Shown piece after piece: positions 6,388 through 14,756 of a stretch of DNA of 41,935 nt. Where the stretch lies: assembly GCA_944389105.1 (NCBI GenBank), contig CALXLD010000003.1, forward strand, positions 1-41,935. Reading direction: 5' to 3'. The position numbers and the translations under genes were made by a program. Source of the stretch: an uncultured Spirochaetaceae bacterium (GTDB taxonomy: Bacteria; Spirochaetota; Spirochaetia; Sphaerochaetales; Sphaerochaetaceae). Below the pieces are notes generated by a model that did no database searches, was not told the origin of the DNA, and was given only the letters and a program-made list of their open reading frames with translations. The stretch's first letter is position 1, and each line of letters starts with the position of its first letter.

Positions 6388-7832
6388 TCTATGCAGACCC
6401 TGAATCCTACGAACGGACTTGTCGCCGCTCTGTTAATTACCCCGACAGTTTCCTCTGTGATTCCATCCTGGGCATTGATATAGCTTCCGCCTTTGATGAT
6501 TATGGAATCATAAGGATAAACAGAGCCAAGCTCAATAGCTTTTTCATAATCTGCAAGCCTCATCAGCGGAATATAGGGAGTTCTTGTCATCTCCCAGACC
6601 CCTCCCATCATTGAGCTGGGCGCACTATTGTCAGAAGGAAGATGCAGAAGAGTCGTGACATATGGCTGGCCTGAAGCTGAAAGCGCCGCTGTATACCATT
6701 CTGCCTCACTGGGAAGCGTTACATTTTCTCCTGTTTTCTCCGAGAGCCAGCTGCAGTATGCCAGCGCTGCATTGTATGAGATGTTTCTGATAGGTCTCAT
6801 CGACATGACGGAGGAGGAGAGGGCAATCCCATCCAGATAGCCGCTATCGGCATTTCCATCGGCTATCAGGGTATCGATATTGGAACGGCTCCAATAGGGC
6901 ACTTCCTCAACAAAAAGAGCGTACTCATATTCGGTGACAGTATGCTCAGCTATTGAGAATGAAGGGACGCTGGCTTTTACAGGCGCTGTATTGCTTTCAG
7001 GATAAGAGGCAGGACTATCTTCTCCCATCTCCACGACAGCTGGATCATAGGAGAAGAAGCCATTGCTGCTTTCTGTTCCTATCACAGGGTTGTCCATGGT
7101 TCTCTCAAGCAATATATCCGCACCTCCGTAGATAGCTGCAAGCACTTCATTGAGATTCTCAAGTTCCGGCGAAGAATATCGTACATTGCTGCTCTCAAGA
7201 ATCGAAAGAGCTGTGAGATAGTCCTCGTACATCGTCCTGGATGTTATGTGCATCGCGCCATAGAGGAATGGGTCGGAGATGTCCTCGAAGGAAAGAGCTG
7301 CTGCGTTATGTGCATAAGAAGAGAAAAGGGGAGGAAAGTGGTAAGTATCATCGTAATCAAGCACCGCAGACCATTCTGCAGTTCCTTCTGTGAATGTCCT
7401 CGTGACAGCTTCCTCGATCTGCGGAGTGTTCTGTACATTGAATGACACAGTGTCTGTATTATGCCTGAAAAGCGTGAAGAATATCCTGTGCGGCACCTCG
7501 GCATCCACATATCCTGCCTCAGCACCATCAACATAGAATACGAATCTGTAATCGCCAGCTTTCAGGCGGTAAACAGACCCTTCCGATGATCCGATATATT
7601 TTCCATCTTCTGTCCTGATTGCTGTATTTGCCGTATTTGTGCTGAATTTTATATATCCCGTGCCCGATACAAGTCCAGGTAACACAAAGAGGGCAAATGC
7701 GATCAGAATAAAAGCAGCTACCAGCCCTATAAGAATAAAGACCCCTGGTCTGATTCCCTTTATCGGCTTCAGTCTTACAGGCTCCACCTCAGGGAGCTCA
7801 GTCTTTTTCATCATTGTTTTATAGTCCGGCAT
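6384..7832 (-). CDS. Membrane-anchored PEGA-like/SUMF1 (formylglycine-generating-enzyme fold) protein
   Basis: The 482-residue protein has a short cytosolic N-terminus, one membrane segment at about residues 31-53 (GVFILIGLVAAFILIAFALFVLPG), and a PEGA-like beta segment near 60-115. A C-terminal SUMF1/FGE-sulfatase domain covers about 290-482 (FSIAEHTVTEYEYALF, ISYNAALAYCSWLSEKTG, VTLPSEAEWYTAA, GGVWEMTRTPY, FVGFRVCIE). Only two cysteines occur there, one in AYCSWL and one in RVCIE. The paired active-site cysteines of true formylglycine-generating enzymes are not apparent, so it is probably structural or binding rather than a sulfatase activator. Start 7832 has AAGGG 8 nt upstream. It overlaps smpB by 4 nt and is divergent from lepB. 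Confidence 0.85.
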   Translation of the reverse strand: MPDYKTMMKKTELPEVEPVRLKPIKGIRPGVFILIGLVAAFILIAFALFVLPGLVSGTGYIKFSTNTANTAIRTEDGKYIGSSEGSVYRLKAGDYRFVFYVDGAEAGYVDAEVPHRIFFTLFRHNTDTVSFNVQNTPQIEEAVTRTFTEGTAEWSAVLDYDDTYHFPPLFSSYAHNAAALSFEDISDPFLYGAMHITSRTMYEDYLTALSILESSNVRYSSPELENLNEVLAAIYGGADILLERTMDNPVIGTESSNGFFSYDPAVVEMGEDSPASYPESNTAPVKASVPSFSIAEHTVTEYEYALFVEEVPYWSRSNIDTLIADGNADSGYLDGIALSSSVMSMRPIRNISYNAALAYCSWLSEKTGENVTLPSEAEWYTAALSASGQPYVTTLLHLPSDNSAPSSMMGGVWEMTRTPYIPLMRLADYEKAIELGSVYPYDSIIIKGGSYINAQDGITEETVGVINRAATSPFVGFRVCIE

Positions 7833-7879
7833 ATTGGCATCCCTTGTCAACAAAGAGGGTATGGGTGTACTTTCTACTT

Positions 7880-8887
7880 ATGGATCGATTCCTTACCTTC
7901 CTTGAAAACTCTGCGGAGAAGAAGCTTACAAAGAGGAAAAGGCTTAAAGCATATGCAAAAGGAAAGAAGCGCACAGTCCTTGGTGAGATATGGAGCTGGG
8001 TTGATGCGCTTATCTTTGCGATATTCTGGGTTATTCTGATTAACCAGTATCTTTTCCAGCTTTTCGTGATACCATCCCCCTCAATGGTTGATACCCTGAA
8101 TGTCGGGGACAGAGTCATAGTGAACAAGGACAGCTATGGAATAGAGCTGTATCCTGCGGGAAAGAAGGTTCTTACCGATACAAGAAGGGTACAGCGTGAC
8201 GAGATCATCACTTTCTATAATCCTGAATATGATTCTAAAGGCCCATTCTTTGATGTGCTTTCCCAGGTTATTTACATGGGAACTCTTACTCTGGTGAATA
8301 TTGACAGAACTGAAGATGGTACCCCTGCAGAAAGATTATATGTAAAGAGAGCTGTAGGAATGCCTGGGGATACCATTGTCTTCGATAATGGCAATGTGAT
8401 GATAAAGCCATCTGGGGAGGATGGTTTTGAGAGGGAAGAGGATTTCCGCTTATCCAATGATCTTGCAGCCGGTCCCCATAGATCTGTTGAGGCAGAGTAC
8501 TATTCAGGGCTTGAGGCTGCCGCTACGCTGACAGCTTACCAGGAACGTGGATTGGGTAGGATAGCTCCCGGAAGCCTTTATAGGGATTATTCAATACTTG
8601 ACGGAACTCAGTATAATTATATTTTTGACCGCTATGAGTATGAGAAGGAGAGGACTGGGACACTGGCTTCATTCAATCCGTCCGACATGCATCTCAGGTC
8701 GGATCATGCTGAGTATCTGAATGGAATATATGTACCTGAGGATCATATTCTCCCCCTTGGGGATAACAGGGACAATTCCAGGGATGGCCGCTATTTCGGA
8801 GCTGTTGAGGAGTCAAGCATAAATGGCCGGGTTGTAGGCCGTTTCTGGCCGCTTAACAGAATCTCCTCCCTTGCTGACAATAGATGA
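7880..8887 (+). CDS. lepB: Signal peptidase I
   Basis: LepB cleaves Sec and Tat signal peptides at the outer face of the inner membrane. A basic N-terminus is followed by one membrane segment at about 39-62. The catalytic Ser68 lies in IPSPSMVDTL, the general-base Lys156 in LYVKRAVGMPGD, and the family box LGDNRDNSRDGRYFG is near the C-terminus. Two large insertions (about 100-150 and 190-285) make it long (335 residues), as in Gram-negative enzymes. No strong ribosome-binding site precedes ATG 7880. A GTG at 7865, with AGAGGG just before it, is an alternative start that adds five residues. It is divergent from the SUMF1-fold gene across 47 bp and overlaps hemW by 4 nt. Confidence 0.94.
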   Translation: MDRFLTFLENSAEKKLTKRKRLKAYAKGKKRTVLGEIWSWVDALIFAIFWVILINQYLFQLFVIPSPSMVDTLNVGDRVIVNKDSYGIELYPAGKKVLTDTRRVQRDEIITFYNPEYDSKGPFFDVLSQVIYMGTLTLVNIDRTEDGTPAERLYVKRAVGMPGDTIVFDNGNVMIKPSGEDGFEREEDFRLSNDLAAGPHRSVEAEYYSGLEAAATLTAYQERGLGRIAPGSLYRDYSILDGTQYNYIFDRYEYEKERTGTLASFNPSDMHLRSDHAEYLNGIYVPEDHILPLGDNRDNSRDGRYFGAVEESSINGRVVGRFWPLNRISSLADNR

Positions 8888-10005
8888 AAGGCTTAGATTA
8901 CACAAAACCGTTATCGTTATATATACATGTACCGTTCTGTACGCGTAAATGCGATTACTGTGCCTTCTATTCAGTCCCGCTTGCCTCCGCTGATAGATCA
9001 TGGATGGAGAAATTCGTCTCGCTTGTCATCGCGGAAATAGAGGCTCTGAATAAGGATTTCGGCAAGCCTTACAGGACTGTTTTCATCGGAGGAGGGAATC
9101 CTGGTGTTATCGGGTATGGGAATATCAGGAGGATTATTGAGAAAACCCAGGAGAATGGCAGAAGCGAAGAGGTGACAATTGAGATAAATCCGGAAAATGT
9201 GTCGAAGGAGATCTATTCGCTTTTCCCTCTCCTCACAAGAGTTTCCGTTGGAATCCAGAGCATGGATGATGATGTTCTTCTCCACCTTGGCCGAAATGCA
9301 AGGCGCAGGGATAATCTCCGCGCTTTATCAATTCTTTCAGAGTCTCCGTTCAGATGGAATGCGGACATAATAACAGCAGTTCCTGGCGAAAGCGTAGAGA
9401 CAACTCTGAGCGATATAGAATCAGTTGCCTCCTTCAGCCCGGGACATATATCTTTCTATTGCCTCACATTTGAGGAAGGGACTCCTCTTATTGAGAGGGA
9501 GGCTCCGATTGGAGAAGAGGCAGAGGCAGTCTTTCTTGAGAAGGGCTGGGCCAGGCTCAGGGAACTTGGTTATGAACATTATGAAATATCCAATTTCGCA
9601 AAGCCGGGGGAGAGGTGCCTGCATAATCTCGTTTACTGGAACCTTGGGCAGTATGTAGGCTTCGGTCCCGGGGCTGAGAGCTCGGTAGGATACGCAATGG
9701 TCACTTCGATGCGTGAAAGCGAGACGATAGCTGAGTATCTGTCATCCCCGGCTCTGATGTGCACACCGCTGTCACTGCAGGAGACGGAGGAGGAGTATCT
9801 TCTTGCAGCTCTTAGGACGAAGGACGGCATAGACAAGGCTGAGTATGAGAAGAGATTCGGCCATTCATTCTCGTCAGTTTACTCTGATGCAATCAGCAGA
9901 ATCGATAAGGACTCATATATTGACAGCAATGAAAGCTTCGCTCTTACTGAAAAAGGCTTTATGACCCTTGACTGGATAATACTGGAAATGGCAATGGGGC
10001 TTTGA
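8884..10005 (+). CDS. hemW: HemW-like radical SAM protein (heme chaperone family)
   Basis: The 373-residue protein carries the HemW/HemN radical-SAM signature IHVPFCTRKCDYCAFYS, with Cys19, Cys23 and Cys26. A Phe occupies the place of HemN's fourth Cys, so HemW is the better name. Other blocks are EINPENVS, VSVGIQSMDDDVLLHLGRNA, ADIITAVPGES, ISFYCLTFEEGTPL, HYEISNFAKPG and NLVYWNLGQYVGFGPGAES. The motif usually read GGGTPS is GGGNPG here. HemW proteins insert heme into target proteins rather than oxidising coproporphyrinogen; whether this organism uses heme is unknown. Its start overlaps the lepB stop by 4 nt (ATGA), so the two are likely co-translated. Confidence 0.9.
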   Translation: MKGLDYTKPLSLYIHVPFCTRKCDYCAFYSVPLASADRSWMEKFVSLVIAEIEALNKDFGKPYRTVFIGGGNPGVIGYGNIRRIIEKTQENGRSEEVTIEINPENVSKEIYSLFPLLTRVSVGIQSMDDDVLLHLGRNARRRDNLRALSILSESPFRWNADIITAVPGESVETTLSDIESVASFSPGHISFYCLTFEEGTPLIEREAPIGEEAEAVFLEKGWARLRELGYEHYEISNFAKPGERCLHNLVYWNLGQYVGFGPGAESSVGYAMVTSMRESETIAEYLSSPALMCTPLSLQETEEEYLLAALRTKDGIDKAEYEKRFGHSFSSVYSDAISRIDKDSYIDSNESFALTEKGFMTLDWIILEMAMGL

Positions 10006-10064
10006 GATATTGATATTTTTTCCATTTCATTTCCTTCTGCATACAGGCAATGGCTTCACAGGCG

Positions 10065-10094
10065 TTGACACCTCGGATGCCATTGTGGTAGTTT
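10065..10094 (+). promoter_or_regulatory. Possible promoter of the yebC-ruvCAB-queA operon
   Basis: A perfect TTGACA lies at 10065-10070 with TAGTTT at 10089-10094 (18-nt spacer). It sits in the 132-nt gap between hemW and yebC. The -35 box is exact but the -10 box is weak, so the call is tentative. Confidence 0.45.
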
Positions 10095-10137
10095 AAATCG
10101 GTAATCAAAGACAGCTTAATAATAAGAAGAGGTATTT

Positions 10138-10875
10138 ATGTCTGGCCATAGCAAATGGGCAACTATAAAACACAAGAAGGGAATTGCTGACGCAAAGCGC
10201 GGACAGAAGTTCACAAAGCTTATCAAGGAGATCACCGTTGCTGCAAAAGCCGGCGCCGACCCGGAGGGAAACGCACGTCTTAGAACAGCTATCCTCAAGG
10301 CGAAAGCTGAGAATATGCCTAAGGATAATATCGACCGTGCTATTAAGAAGGGCAGCGGTGAGCTTGCAAATGCTACATATTACGAGCTTACATATGAGGG
10401 TTATGCTCCTGGCGGAGTCGCTATCATCATCGATACTCTCACAGATAACAAGAACAGAACAGCTGCAGACGTAAGGTCTACTCTTACAAAGCTTGGCGGA
10501 TCACTGGGAGCAACAGGATGCGTCAGCTATATGTTCCAGACAAAAGGCATCATCACTTATGACGCAGCAAAATATACTGAGGATCAGATATTTGAGGCAG
10601 CTCTTGAGAATGGTGCAGAGGACGTATCTACAGAAGACGGAATCATTGAGGTAACAACAAGTCAGGCAGATTTCGCTCAGGTTCTTGAGGCTATGCAGAG
10701 TGCAGGTTTCGAGCAGGAGAGCGCTGATGTTACAAGAGTTGCTGATCAGATGGTTCAGCTTGATAATGAGAAAGCTTCCAAGGTTATGAATATCGTCAAC
10801 AGACTTGAGGATCTTGATGATGTTCAGCAGGTTTCTACGAACCTTGAGCTTCCGGATGATTATCAGGAAGAATAA
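10138..10875 (+). CDS. yebC: YebC/PmpR family (TACO1-like) protein
   Basis: The sequence opens with the invariant MSGHSKWATIKHKKGIADAKRGQKFTKLIKEI and continues with PEGNARLRTAI.KAKAENMPKDNIDRAIKKG, YEGYAPGGVAIII and LTDNKNRTAADVR. The C-terminus contains the NLELPDD box. The 245-residue length is standard. The family was annotated as transcriptional regulators; recent work on TACO1/YebC links it to translation of proline-rich stretches. AAGAGG lies about 7 nt before the ATG. It begins a five-gene unit with ruvC (TAATG overlap), ruvA, ruvB and queA, an arrangement seen in many bacteria. Confidence 0.96.
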   Translation: MSGHSKWATIKHKKGIADAKRGQKFTKLIKEITVAAKAGADPEGNARLRTAILKAKAENMPKDNIDRAIKKGSGELANATYYELTYEGYAPGGVAIIIDTLTDNKNRTAADVRSTLTKLGGSLGATGCVSYMFQTKGIITYDAAKYTEDQIFEAALENGAEDVSTEDGIIEVTTSQADFAQVLEAMQSAGFEQESADVTRVADQMVQLDNEKASKVMNIVNRLEDLDDVQQVSTNLELPDDYQEE

Positions 10876-11366
10876 TGGTTGTCCTGGGAATTGATCCGGG
10901 ATTAGCAGATACGGGCTGGGGTGTTGTCAGCTTTGACGGGCAGCACTACCGGCCTATTTCTTTCGGTGTCATAAAGACACCGGCCGGAGAGGATCTTCAG
11001 AAAAGAGTTTATACAATTGCCTCTGATCTCGGAGAAGTTGCAGCGAAGTATGGTGCTGAGGTTGTTTCCATGGAAGATATCTTCTTTACGAAGAATATCA
11101 CTTCAGCGATTCCTGTAGCCAAGGTAATCGGGGCAATCCTGTTCCATTTCTCTGAAATAGGTCTTCCCGTGCATCTTTTCTCTCCGCTGCAGATCAAGAC
11201 TGCGGTCACTGGTATGGGAAGGGCAGAGAAGATACAGGTGCAGGAGATGGTGAAGGTCATTCTCCATCTCAAGTCAATACCAAAACCTGATCATGCAGCC
11301 GACGCTCTTGCAGACTGCATATGCTATTGCTCCACACTGTCCCTCAAGAGTAAACTCGAGATATGA
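10875..11366 (+). CDS. ruvC: Holliday-junction resolvase RuvC
   Basis: RuvC cuts Holliday junctions symmetrically after RuvAB branch migration. The RNase-H-like fold and acidic residues are evident: Asp7 in GIDPGLADTGWG, Glu67 in VSMEDIFF, and the C-terminal HAADALADCICY with His140 and Asp143. The 163-residue length is normal. The ATG overlaps the yebC stop codon (TAATG), and the stop overlaps the ruvA ATG by 4 nt, so ruvC, ruvA and ruvB should be made in concert. Confidence 0.96.
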   Translation: MVVLGIDPGLADTGWGVVSFDGQHYRPISFGVIKTPAGEDLQKRVYTIASDLGEVAAKYGAEVVSMEDIFFTKNITSAIPVAKVIGAILFHFSEIGLPVHLFSPLQIKTAVTGMGRAEKIQVQEMVKVILHLKSIPKPDHAADALADCICYCSTLSLKSKLEI

Positions 11367-11995
11367 TCAATGCGCTTCATGGCAGGGTTGTTGAACTCAA
11401 GCCGGATTACGTAACAATACTGACTCCAGGTGGAGTAGAATACCGTCTGGAAGTTTCCCTCAATACATCTGATAGGATTTCGCAGCTTCCTCCCCCTGAC
11501 AGGGATAATATAAGGGTCCTTGCATATCTTCAGCATCGAGAGGATGCGATGACTCTTTTCGGCTTCATCTCAGAGGAAGAGAGATTCTGCTTCGAGCAGC
11601 TTCAGACCGTTCCTGGCATAGGTGCAAGACAGGCTATCAGAATACTTTCGGGAATTACTGTATCCAATCTTGTAAAAGCACTGGATTCTCAGGATGTGAA
11701 GACTCTTTCGAAGGTTTCCGGTATAGGACCGAAGACTGCCCAGAAGCTCGTGCTTCAGCTGAGGAATGTCCTTGTTCTTGATGAAGAAGAGCCAGAGAGG
11801 GCCTCTCAGGGAGTTGTCGCTCCTCAGGAATACAGGGATATGGTAGAATCATTTGTTGCGATGGGGCATGACCGGAAGAATGTTGTCAGGACGCTTACAG
11901 AGGTCCTGAAGGAGAATGAGGAGAAGATCAGGGCAACGGATTACAGATCCATTGAACCGATGATATTCTCGATTATGCTGAAGAGGCTTGCATGA
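11363..11995 (+). CDS. ruvA: Holliday-junction branch-migration protein RuvA
   Basis: RuvA tetramers hold the four-way junction and load RuvB. The 210-residue sequence has the N-terminal OB fold ([31 protein letters not shown]), two helix-hairpin-helix motifs ([16 protein letters not shown] and [19 protein letters not shown]), a charged linker, and a C-terminal RuvB-binding helical domain ([25 protein letters not shown]). It is linked to both neighbours by 4-nt overlaps. Confidence 0.96.
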   Translation: MINALHGRVVELKPDYVTILTPGGVEYRLEVSLNTSDRISQLPPPDRDNIRVLAYLQHREDAMTLFGFISEEERFCFEQLQTVPGIGARQAIRILSGITVSNLVKALDSQDVKTLSKVSGIGPKTAQKLVLQLRNVLVLDEEEPERASQGVVAPQEYRDMVESFVAMGHDRKNVVRTLTEVLKENEEKIRATDYRSIEPMIFSIMLKRLA

Positions 11996-13059
11996 TTTAC
12001 GATAAAAGCGATGAAATGGAATTCGATGAATCTATCTCCGTAACACGCCCAGTTGATGCCTCTTTCCAGGAAGAGGATAAGCAGGAGAATATACTCCGTC
12101 CGAAGTATCTAGAGGACTTCCAGGGGCAGGAGTCGATAAAGGAGAATCTTTCAATTTTCATAAAAGCCGCAAAATCCAGGGGAGATGCGCTTGATCATAC
12201 ATTCATAGTCGGTCCTCCTGGACTTGGCAAGACAACTCTTGCTTCAATCATTGCAAATGAGATGCATAGCGAGATAAGGATGACATCTGCCCCGGCTCTT
12301 GATAAACCTAAAGATCTTGCCGGAATCCTTACGAATGTTGCTGAGAACTCAATTTTCTTCATCGATGAAATCCACAGGCTGAAACCAGCTCTGGAGGAGA
12401 TGCTTTACATTGCTATGGAGGATTTTGAGATTGACTGGGTTATAGGGCAAGGCCCTGCTGCAAGGACGATGAGGGTTCCGCTTCCGCATTTCACTCTTAT
12501 CGGTGCGACAACTAAAGCCGGTTCTGTATCATCTCCGCTTGCATCGCGCTTTGGAATCAACATACATATTGATTTATATACCCCTGAAGAGCTTGCCACG
12601 ATCATTGCCCGTTCTGCACGTATTCTTGAAACCAGGATTACGCCAGATGCAGTGATGGCGCTTGCAAAATGCTCGCGGGGAACCCCAAGAATCGCAAACA
12701 GGCTTCTCAGAAGACTGAGGGATTTCGCATCTGTCCTTGGGGATGGCACGATTACTGCGGAAATCGTCAAGGAAGGGCTTGATAGGCTTGGAATAGACCA
12801 GAACGGTCTAGAGAAGATGGACAGGACAATCCTCAGAACGATCATAGAATACTATGATGGAGGCCCCGTCGGTGCTGATACGCTGTCAATCTCTGTTGGA
12901 GAGGCGGTTGAAAGCCTTGAGGATTACTATGAGCCTTATCTGATCCAGCAGGGGTATCTAAAACGCACGCAGAGGGGAAGATGCGTAACTGCGAAAGCCT
13001 ATGATTTATTGGAAATGAGAGGAAAACGGGCAGATGCTGACCAAGGATTACTATTTTGA
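11992..13059 (+). CDS. ruvB: Holliday-junction branch-migration ATPase RuvB
   Basis: RuvB is the hexameric AAA+ motor of branch migration. The Walker A motif is GPPGLGKT (74-81) and Walker B is FIDEIHRL with Asp125/Glu126. The sensor-1 region [20 protein letters not shown] follows, then [17 protein letters not shown] and a C-terminal winged helix ending [19 protein letters not shown]. Most RuvB proteins read GATTRAG and PLRDRFG at the sensor and arginine-finger region; here these are GATTKAG and PLASRFG, but the finger-like Arg is kept. An acidic N-terminal extension of about 20 residues is present. Its end overlaps queA by 26 nt. Confidence 0.96.
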   Translation: MIYDKSDEMEFDESISVTRPVDASFQEEDKQENILRPKYLEDFQGQESIKENLSIFIKAAKSRGDALDHTFIVGPPGLGKTTLASIIANEMHSEIRMTSAPALDKPKDLAGILTNVAENSIFFIDEIHRLKPALEEMLYIAMEDFEIDWVIGQGPAARTMRVPLPHFTLIGATTKAGSVSSPLASRFGINIHIDLYTPEELATIIARSARILETRITPDAVMALAKCSRGTPRIANRLLRRLRDFASVLGDGTITAEIVKEGLDRLGIDQNGLEKMDRTILRTIIEYYDGGPVGADTLSISVGEAVESLEDYYEPYLIQQGYLKRTQRGRCVTAKAYDLLEMRGKRADADQGLLF

Positions 13060-14077
13060 TCTTCCTTCTGAGCTTATAGCTCAGGAGCCCTCGGAAAAGA
13101 GGGGAGAGGATAAACTTCTTTTAATAGATAGAAAAGCCGGGGTATTCTCCGACCATATGATGGATGAGTTCCCGTCGCTTATCCATAAGAACAGCGTTAT
13201 TGTCGTCAATAATTCGCGAGTCAGGAAAGCTAGGGTATTCGGTGTCTCTGATAGCGGAGGAACGGTTGAGTTCCTTTTCCTGGGAAAGGAGGATGATGGT
13301 GCATGGAAATGCATGGTCACCAAAACCAGGAGGCAGAAAAAAGGAAAGTCCTACTGCTTCCTTCTCCATGATGGCTCAGAGAGTCCAGTAAGAGGGGAGA
13401 TTGTAAGGGAGAATGAGGACGGAACCAGATCTGTCCAGCTTTCAGAGGATCTAGGAGAGGAATTCTTTGCCCAGTGCGGACATGTTCCTTTGCCTCCTTA
13501 TATAAAAAGGGAAGACAAGTGGAGCGACGAGACGAGGTATCAGACAGTCTATGCAAAAAGGATGGGATCCGTTGCTTCTCCTACTGCAGGACTTCATTTT
13601 ACTGCAAAGCTGATGGATGAAGTACGCTCCATGGGGATTCCTATCTATGAGGTAACCCTTCATGTCGGAGCAGGAACATTCCTTCCTGTCCGGACTGAGA
13701 ACATCGAAGATCATCATATGCACACGGAGCATTATGAGATTGAAAAGGAGACTGCAGAGGCCCTGAATAAGGCCAAAGCAGAAGGAAGGAGGATTGTCGC
13801 AATAGGTACTACTTCAGTAAGGACATTGGAGAGTGCTGCTGATGATAGCGGTAGGCTCTCGAAGCTTTCCGGCAATACCGACATATTCATCCATCCAGGG
13901 TATTCCTTCCGCTTTGTTGATGATCTGCTTACGAATTTCCATACACCTGAATCGACGCTCCTGATGCTGGTCTCGGCACTGGCTGGAAAAGATTTCATAT
14001 TCAGGGCATATGAGCATGCAATCGAGAAGCGGTATCGTTTCTTCAGTTATGGGGATGCGACATTCATCAGAGGCTGA
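13034..14077 (+). CDS. queA: S-adenosylmethionine:tRNA ribosyltransferase-isomerase QueA
   Basis: QueA transfers and isomerises the ribose of SAM onto preQ1 at position 34 of GUN tRNAs, giving epoxyqueuosine. Family blocks include [112 protein letters not shown] and [18 protein letters not shown]. The 347 residues are full length. It starts inside the end of ruvB (26-nt overlap) and converges on tmk with an 11-nt overlap. The later window gene tgt (36543-37676) acts earlier in the same queuosine pathway. Confidence 0.96.
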   Translation: MLTKDYYFDLPSELIAQEPSEKRGEDKLLLIDRKAGVFSDHMMDEFPSLIHKNSVIVVNNSRVRKARVFGVSDSGGTVEFLFLGKEDDGAWKCMVTKTRRQKKGKSYCFLLHDGSESPVRGEIVRENEDGTRSVQLSEDLGEEFFAQCGHVPLPPYIKREDKWSDETRYQTVYAKRMGSVASPTAGLHFTAKLMDEVRSMGIPIYEVTLHVGAGTFLPVRTENIEDHHMHTEHYEIEKETAEALNKAKAEGRRIVAIGTTSVRTLESAADDSGRLSKLSGNTDIFIHPGYSFRFVDDLLTNFHTPESTLLMLVSALAGKDFIFRAYEHAIEKRYRFFSYGDATFIRG

Positions 14078-14681
14078 AAGAGGAGAGATAGCGCCTGATT
14101 TCAGCTTCTGTCTCCTCTATGGATTTCCTGCCATCAACAACGAGCAGGTTGACTCCATTCGGAAGTGAGCTGAGCTCTTTCATGTAGTTGTTCCTTACGG
14201 CTGTGAGGAATTCTGCCCTGTCGAAAAGCTCTTTTTCCTCTCCGCGCTTCTCAATCCTTTTCATGCAGTCCTCGACAGGTGTGTCGATGAAGATGAGAAA
14301 CTCAGGGGATGGAAAATCATTGATCATCTTTACAAGGCTGCTGTCGCACTCAACGCTCTGATAGGCTATTGAAGAGTAGAAGTATCTGTCCGACATGACG
14401 ATCTTCCCTTCTTCTATTAGTCTTACAATCCCATAGGATGGATTGTAAAGATGATCGTTTCTGTCAGCTGCATAGAGAAGAGCAAGGGCCTCGGGTGTTG
14501 TGACAACCTGCTTTCTCAGGACTTTTCTTACAAGTTCCCCGATTGGGTTGGATGTAGGTTCATTGGTTATGAAATACTCTCTGTTGTTAAATTCATAGTA
14601 GCGAGCGAGGTTTCTGATCTGAGTGGTTGTGCCAGCCCCGTCCAATCCTTCAAAAACAATGAATGACTTAAGTATGCTCAT
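14067..14681 (-). CDS. tmk: Thymidylate kinase with altered P-loop
   Basis: Tmk phosphorylates dTMP to dTDP. The 204-residue protein has the expected order of motifs: FIVFEGLDGAGTTTQI, TNEPTSNPIGELVRKVL, LALLYAADRNDHL, VMSDRYFYSSIAYQ (DRY), LIFIDTPVEDCMKRI, a short lid with RGEEKELFDR, and a C-terminal helix. The P-loop Lys is replaced: the motif is G12-LDGAG-T18-T19-T20 instead of GxxxxGK[ST]. The codons (GGC ACA ACC ACT) read unambiguously. NEPT also replaces the usual REPGG. It is likely a divergent spirochaete-type enzyme rather than a dead one, since the other motifs are intact. GGAGAG precedes the ATG. It runs convergently into queA. Confidence 0.9.
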   Translation of the reverse strand: MSILKSFIVFEGLDGAGTTTQIRNLARYYEFNNREYFITNEPTSNPIGELVRKVLRKQVVTTPEALALLYAADRNDHLYNPSYGIVRLIEEGKIVMSDRYFYSSIAYQSVECDSSLVKMINDFPSPEFLIFIDTPVEDCMKRIEKRGEEKELFDRAEFLTAVRNNYMKELSSLPNGVNLLVVDGRKSIEETEAEIRRYLSSFSL

Positions 14682-14731
14682 ATTCTCTCCATTCTCCCTC
14701 AGCCGGGAATATGCTATTCTATATCGAGGAG

Positions 14732-14737
14732 TATAAT
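14732..14737 (+). promoter_or_regulatory. Possible -10 element upstream of tamB
   Basis: A perfect TATAAT lies at 14732-14737, but no good -35 hexamer is found 16-18 nt upstream. If used, transcription would begin near 14744, only about 13 nt before the tamB ATG, which lacks a clear ribosome-binding site. Confidence 0.35.
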
Positions 14738-14756
14738 AAACTCAAAGCAGTAGCAG

